Source of the DNA: Klenkia sp. PcliD-1-E
GTDB taxonomy: Bacteria; Actinomycetota; Actinomycetes; Mycobacteriales; Geodermatophilaceae
Reading direction: 5' to 3'
DNA length: 32,641 nt
Assembly: GCF_024124375.1 (NCBI RefSeq)
Contig: NZ_JAMXRZ010000044.1
Location: 1-32,641, forward strand
Made by a program: the position numbers and the translations under genes
Part shown: positions 28,796 through 32,641 of the stretch, one piece after another
Layout: each line of letters opens with the position of its first letter
Position numbering within the stretch: the stretch's first letter is position 1
Notes under the pieces: generated by a model
Databases searched by the model: none
Seen by the model: only the letters and a program-made list of their open reading frames with translations
Told to the model about the DNA's origin: nothing

Positions 28796-29707
28796 TCAGC
28801 GGGCCCAGGCGGCGATGGCCTCGCTGACGACGTCGGGGACCTCCTCGTGCGGGAAGTGGCCGACGCCGGCCAGCTCCCGCCACTCGTAGGCCCCGGCGAC
28901 GTAGCGGCCCGAGCCGGCCGCGGTGCGCAGCAGCACGCAGGGGTCCAGCGTGCCGTGCAGCTGCAGGGTGGGCGCGGTGACCGGGGCGGTCATCCGCCGG
29001 GCGTAGCGCAGCCCGTCGGGGCGGAACTGGGAGCGGAAGGCCCAGCGGTGGAACTCCATCGCCCCGTAGGCGGCCTGCGGGATCCGGGCGGCGTCGCGGT
29101 AGCGGGCCACCGCGTCGGCGAAGTCGGTGGTGTGCACCCACGACGGCCCGGCCCAGCGGCGCAGCAGGTCGGCCACCGGGTCGTCGTCGTCGCGGGTGAG
29201 CCGCCGCTCGGGCAGCCGGGGCAGCTGGTAGCGCAGGGCGTAGCGGGAGGCGTGCCGCTGCGCCGGGTCGGTCATGCCGGCCCGCAGCTCGCGGGGGTGG
29301 GCCGAGGAGACCACGACCAGTCCGCGAACGGTGCGGGGGTGCAGCGCGGCCGTCGTCCAGGCCACCAGCCCGCCCCAGTCGTGCCCGACGACGACGGCGT
29401 CGGTCTCGCCGAGGGCGCGGACCACCGCGGCCACGTCGGCCGACAAGGTGGGGAGGTCGTAGCCGCGGGGTGGCTTGTCGCTGCTGCCGTAGCCGCGCAG
29501 GTCGACCGCGACGGCGCGGTAGCCGGCGTCGGCCAGCGCGGTGAGCTGGTGCCGCCAGGCCCACCAGAACTGCGGGTAGCCGTGCACCAGCAGGACCAGC
29601 GGTCCCTCACCGGCCTCGGCGGCGTGCAGCCGGACGCCGTTGGCGGAGATGTCCCGGTGCCGCCAGGGCCCCGGCACCAGCGCGCTGGTCGCGTCGGGTG
29701 CGGTCAC
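28796..29707 (-). CDS. Alpha/beta hydrolase, epoxide hydrolase-like (EphE-like)
   Basis: The 303-aa enzyme has the epoxide-hydrolase layout: HGYP oxyanion motif (42-45), nucleophile D110 in VVGHDWGG (Asp rather than Ser), D255 in GTLDP and H284 in GVGHFPHEE. With an Asp nucleophile it should open epoxides or remove halide rather than hydrolyse esters. The cap region (about 140-240) contains candidate ring-opening tyrosines. Cytoplasmic; substrate unknown. GTG 29707 overlaps the stop of the small membrane gene as GTGA. Mycobacterial ephE (Rv3670) is also next to marP, so the order is conserved apart from the inserted orphan gene. Confidence 0.9.
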   Translation of the reverse strand: MTAPDATSALVPGPWRHRDISANGVRLHAAEAGEGPLVLLVHGYPQFWWAWRHQLTALADAGYRAVAVDLRGYGSSDKPPRGYDLPTLSADVAAVVRALGETDAVVVGHDWGGLVAWTTAALHPRTVRGLVVVSSAHPRELRAGMTDPAQRHASRYALRYQLPRLPERRLTRDDDDPVADLLRRWAGPSWVHTTDFADAVARYRDAARIPQAAYGAMEFHRWAFRSQFRPDGLRYARRMTAPVTAPTLQLHGTLDPCVLLRTAAGSGRYVAGAYEWRELAGVGHFPHEEVPDVVSEAIAAWAR

Positions 29708-30207
29708 CCCAGCCGGGCGTGCGGCGCTGCGCGCTCGATGTGCCCGTCGCGGACCACCGGGAGGTCGTGCTGGCGCTGGCCCGGGGCCTCGCGGCGCATG
29801 ACGTCGGGCAGGTCCTTGAGCGTCTCGATGGTGCGCTCGGGCTTGCGGAACTTCTTGGTGAAGCGGATGCCGACCAGGACCAGCAGGCCCGCCAGGAGCA
29901 GCAGGACGCCGAACACGATGAAGTAGGAGACGAACCGCGGCAGCCCCAGCCAGGTGAGCAGCTCGGCGATGCCGATGAACAGGAAGATCGAGCAGTACAG
30001 CGCCATCACGCCGCCGACCGCGACCAGCCCGCCGCCGATGCCGACCTTCTTCACCGAGGCGCCGACCTCGGCCTTGGCCAGCTCGACCTCGCTGCGGATC
30101 AGCGTGGAGACGTCGGACATGGCGCTCTGCACCAGCGAGCCGATCGAGGGCTCCTCGGGACCGGCCGGTTGACCGGACAACCGGGTGGTGGGCGCGCTGT
30201 GGGCCAC
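29704..30207 (-). CDS. Phage-holin-fold small membrane protein (Rv3669-like)
   Basis: A 167-aa protein with an amphipathic N-terminal helix (SIGSLVQSAMSDVSTLIRSE) and two membrane segments (about 58-80 and 88-113), then a basic cytoplasmic tail (RFTKKFRKPERTIETLKDL). This is the phage_holin_3_6/DUF1469 pattern, common in non-phage actinobacterial operons; no lysis function is implied. GTG 30207 is fixed by an AGGAGG site 6-8 nt upstream. It is coupled to the EphE-like gene and probably shares its transcript. Confidence 0.85.
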   Translation of the reverse strand: MAHSAPTTRLSGQPAGPEEPSIGSLVQSAMSDVSTLIRSEVELAKAEVGASVKKVGIGGGLVAVGGVMALYCSIFLFIGIAELLTWLGLPRFVSYFIVFGVLLLLAGLLVLVGIRFTKKFRKPERTIETLKDLPDVMRREAPGQRQHDLPVVRDGHIERAAPHARLG

Positions 30208-30290
30208 GGGGGCTCCTCCTCGGGTGCTGCTGCCGCGCGGCGGCACCGCGCGGTCGAAGCATGATCGTGCCTCATCCCTGCTGGTGGCGC

Positions 30291-30382
30291 CGCGTGGATC
30301 AGCCCACCTGATCACCGTGCATCCTCCGCCACCGACGTCGGCGGCGGAGGATGCACGCACCTCGTCGGAGCTGATCCACGCC
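30291..30382. repeat. Palindromic intergenic element, copy 4 (most complete)
   Basis: Outer arms GCGTGGATCAG (30292-30302) and CTGATCCACGC (30371-30381) are exact complements. The core is GTGCATCCTCCGCC (30317-30330), then CCGACGTCGG, then GGCGGAGGATGCAC (30343-30356), a 40-bp palindrome with one mismatched pair. The spacers between outer arms and core differ from the other copies. It lies between acs and the holin-fold gene, where mycobacteria carry a protease gene (Rv3668c). Confidence 0.9.
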
Positions 30383-30393
30383 GAGCGGGGGCG

Positions 30394-32358
30394 TCAGTCC
30401 TCGGAGGAGGCGCTGGGCATCTTCTGCCCGATCAGGTCCATCACCGAGGAGTCGGTGAGGGTGGAGACGTCGCCCAGCTCCCGGTTCTCGGCCACGTCGC
30501 GCAGCAGGCGGCGCATGATCTTGCCCGAGCGGGTCTTGGGCAGCTCGGCGACGACCATGATCTGCCGCGGGCTGGCGATCGGGCCGATCTCCTTGCGCAC
30601 GTGCTGGCGCAGCTCCGTGACCAGGTCCTCGCCGGAGTCCTCGGCGCCGCCGCGGAGGATGACGAAGGCGACGATGCCCTGCCCGGTGGTGGGGTCGGTG
30701 GCGCCCACGACGGCGGCCTCGGCCACGGTGGGGTGGCTGACCAGCGCGGACTCCACCTCGGTGGTGGAGATGCGGTGCCCGGACACGTTCATCACGTCGT
30801 CCACCCGGCCCAGCAGCCAGATGTCGCCGTCCTCGTCGAGCTTGGCGCCGTCCCCGGCGAAGTAGACCTGGTTGCCGTAGCGGGACCAGTAGGTCTCCAC
30901 GTACCGCTCGTCGGAGCCCCAGATGGTGCGCAGCATCGACGGCCAGGGCTGCGTGAGCACCAGGTAGCCGGTGGCGCCGGGCTCGACGGGCTTGCCCTCC
31001 TCGTCGACCACCGACGCCGCGATGCCGGGCACCGCGCGCTGGGCCGAACCGGGCTTGGTGGCCACCACGCCGGGCATCGGGGCGATCATGTGCGCGCCGG
31101 TCTCGGTCTGCCACCAGGTGTCCACGACCGTCGCGGTGCCGCCGCCGACGACCTTCCGGTACCAGAGCCAGGCCTCGGGGTTGATCGGCTCGCCGACCGA
31201 GCCCAGCACCCGCAGGCTCGAGGTGTCGAAGGGCTCCAGCTCCTGGGCGCCCCACTTCATGAACGTGCGGACGACGGTCGGGGCGGCGTAGAGGATCGTG
31301 ACGCCGTACTGCTGCACGATCTCCCACCAGCGGCCGCGGTGCGGGGTCTCCGGGGTGCCCTCGTACATGACCGAGGTGGCGCCGTTGGAGAGCGGGCCGT
31401 AGACGATGTAGGAGTGGCCGGTCACCCAGGCCACGTCGGCGGCGCACCAGAAGACGTCGGTGTCGGCCTTGAGGTCGAAGGTGCCCCAGTGGGTGAACGA
31501 GACCTGGGTCAGGTAGCCGCCCGAGGTGTGCAGGATGCCCTTGGGCTTCGCCGTCGTGCCCGAGGTGTACATGATGTAGAGCGGGTGCTCGGCGTCGAAG
31601 GGCTGCGCCTCGTGCTCGGTGGACTGGCCCTCCACCAGGTCGTGCCACCACTGGTCCCGGCCCTCGGTCCACTCGACGTCCTGCTCGGTCCGCTGGACCA
31701 CCAGCACGTGGTCCACGCCGCCGACCTTGGTGAGGGCCTCGTCGACGGCGGGCTTGAGCGCGCTCGGTGCACCACGGCGGTAGCCGCCGTCGGCGGTGAT
31801 GACCACCTTCGCACCGGCGTCCTCGATGCGGGAGGCCAGCGCGTCGGGGGAGAAGCCGCCGAACACGACCATGTGGACGGCGCCGATGCGGGCGCAGGCC
31901 AGCATCGAGATGACCGCCTCGGGGATCATCGGCAGGTAGATCGCCACCCGGTCGCCGGCCTGCACGCCGAGGGAGAGCAGGGCGTTGGCGGCCTTGCTGA
32001 CCTCGTCCTTGAGCTGGGCGTAGGTGATGGTGCGGGTGTCGCCGGGCTCGCCGACCCAGTGGTAGGCGACCTTCTCGCCCCTGCCGGCCGCGACGTGCCG
32101 GTCCACGCAGTTGGCCGCGACGTTCAGCTCGCCGCCGACGAACCACTTCGCGAACGGCGGGTTGCTCCAGTCCAGGACCTCCTCCCAGGGCGTGGACCAC
32201 TCCAGGCGCTGCGCGGCCTCGGCCCAGAAGGCCAGCCGGTCCTCCTCGGCGCGCCGGTAGGTGTCAGCCGTGACGTTGGCGTGCTCGGCCAGCTCGGCGG
32301 GTGGCTCGAACACCCCGCCGGCGGGGATCTCGTCGGTCAGGCTCTGGGCGTCGCTCAT
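30394..32358 (-). CDS. acs: Acetyl-CoA synthetase
   Basis: Acs activates acetate with ATP and CoA to acetyl-CoA, AMP and pyrophosphate. The 654-aa protein has the AMP-binding core [15 protein letters not shown] (Ala in place of the more usual Gly in the P-loop-like motif), [28 protein letters not shown] and the late [10 protein letters not shown] motif with the lysine that is acetylated by Pat-type enzymes. Length and order match bacterial Acs. ATG 32358 has GAGG about 8 nt upstream. A TAGGGT (32432-32427) is a possible -10, with no clear -35. The conserved neighbourhood equals Rv3667. Confidence 0.97.
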   Translation of the reverse strand: MSDAQSLTDEIPAGGVFEPPAELAEHANVTADTYRRAEEDRLAFWAEAAQRLEWSTPWEEVLDWSNPPFAKWFVGGELNVAANCVDRHVAAGRGEKVAYHWVGEPGDTRTITYAQLKDEVSKAANALLSLGVQAGDRVAIYLPMIPEAVISMLACARIGAVHMVVFGGFSPDALASRIEDAGAKVVITADGGYRRGAPSALKPAVDEALTKVGGVDHVLVVQRTEQDVEWTEGRDQWWHDLVEGQSTEHEAQPFDAEHPLYIMYTSGTTAKPKGILHTSGGYLTQVSFTHWGTFDLKADTDVFWCAADVAWVTGHSYIVYGPLSNGATSVMYEGTPETPHRGRWWEIVQQYGVTILYAAPTVVRTFMKWGAQELEPFDTSSLRVLGSVGEPINPEAWLWYRKVVGGGTATVVDTWWQTETGAHMIAPMPGVVATKPGSAQRAVPGIAASVVDEEGKPVEPGATGYLVLTQPWPSMLRTIWGSDERYVETYWSRYGNQVYFAGDGAKLDEDGDIWLLGRVDDVMNVSGHRISTTEVESALVSHPTVAEAAVVGATDPTTGQGIVAFVILRGGAEDSGEDLVTELRQHVRKEIGPIASPRQIMVVAELPKTRSGKIMRRLLRDVAENRELGDVSTLTDSSVMDLIGQKMPSASSED

Positions 32359-32481
32359 CGCTACCTCGCATCGGTCGACGGGTCGGGCGTCGGCCGGGGC
32401 GGGCCGGCGACGCTGCCTCGCGCACGACCCTAGTGACCGCTGTGGTCCCCGTCTCCCTCGGCGCAGCGGCGGCGCAACCCC

Positions 32482-32641
32482 TCAGGCGGTGCGGTCGCGC
32501 TCGACGATCTCCAGGTAGGCGTCGCTGTAGCACTGCAGCCCGGCGGCGACCCGGGACGCCTCGGCGGCGACGGAGCCGTGCGCTGCCGGGAGCGCGGCGC
32601 TGGCCCGCACCGCCGCGGTCACCTCGCCGACCGCGGCCAGG
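32482..32641 (-). CDS. C-terminal fragment of an unidentified protein (runs off the window)
   Basis: An open frame of 52 codons enters from the right edge and stops with TGA at 32484-32482. It is Ala- and Val-rich and ends CYSDAYLEIVERDRTA, with helical character and a codon pattern typical of the window. Too short to assign a family. The 123 bp between it and acs should hold the acs promoter. Confidence 0.6.
   Translation of the reverse strand, partial: LAAVGEVTAAVRASAALPAAHGSVAAEASRVAAGLQCYSDAYLEIVERDRTA

Noticed and set aside
29704-30207. Prophage holin or lysis cassette
   Set aside because: The fold is shared by ordinary actinobacterial membrane proteins; no endolysin or phage gene is nearby and the context is the conserved ephE locus.

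Overview
The window is very GC-rich with strong third-position GC bias, many GTG starts and many 4-base start/stop overlaps (GTGA, ATGA). Together with the gene content this points to a free-living actinobacterium. A Geodermatophilaceae-like or related high-GC soil actinobacterium is my inference from sequence style; no 16S gene is present to prove it. The gene order from about 15 kb to 32 kb follows, with losses and insertions, the Mycobacterium tuberculosis Rv3683-Rv3667 neighbourhood (recalled from knowledge, not searched here).

Layout. 0-0.85 kb: an ImuA'-type SOS mutagenesis gene with a textbook LexA box, opposed at the window edge by what may be the start of an unrelated membrane protein. 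0.9-2.8 kb: leuA with a leucine-rich leader peptide and an attenuator-like hairpin. 2.8-5.4 kb: an HTH protein with a Cys-rich tail, a 178-bp nested inverted repeat, and a phospholipase D-like protein. 5.4-9.0 kb: the lysC-asd operon with an overlapping GT87 mannosyltransferase-like membrane gene. 9.0-14.6 kb, minus strand: two CNNM/CorC-type membrane proteins, an S9 peptidase and an amidase. 14.6 kb: tRNA-Pro(CGG). 14.7-16.2 kb: a metallophosphoesterase and a YqeY-like protein.

16.2-23.5 kb: a class A PBP with a PASTA domain (PonA2-like), two Get3/ArsA-like ATPases, a DUF4177-like small protein, RidA, a NUDIX protein, Crp and a small membrane protein. 23.6-27.4 kb: a fully overlapping five-gene run, nth - tlpA - CoA-type NUDIX - cupredoxin lipoprotein - marP. 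It looks like a module linking DNA repair, extracytoplasmic thiol/copper chemistry and acid/oxidative stress. 27.5-32.6 kb, minus strand: an orphan AbiEi/DUF559-like protein, an EphE-like hydrolase, a small phage-holin-fold membrane protein, acetyl-CoA synthetase, and the 3' end of one more gene.

The most notable non-genic signal is a family of roughly 90-bp palindromic elements with four copies (22.3, 27.4, 28.7 and 30.3 kb). They sit in intergenic gaps where the order differs from the mycobacterial locus. Two copies bracket the AbiEi/DUF559-like gene; between them, one keeps the left outer arm and the other the right. Other regulatory signals: an SOS box inside the imuA' promoter, a leucine attenuator for leuA, a CRP-type palindrome over the crp promoter, and several strong hairpin terminators. 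I see no phage, insertion sequence, CRISPR array or rRNA.
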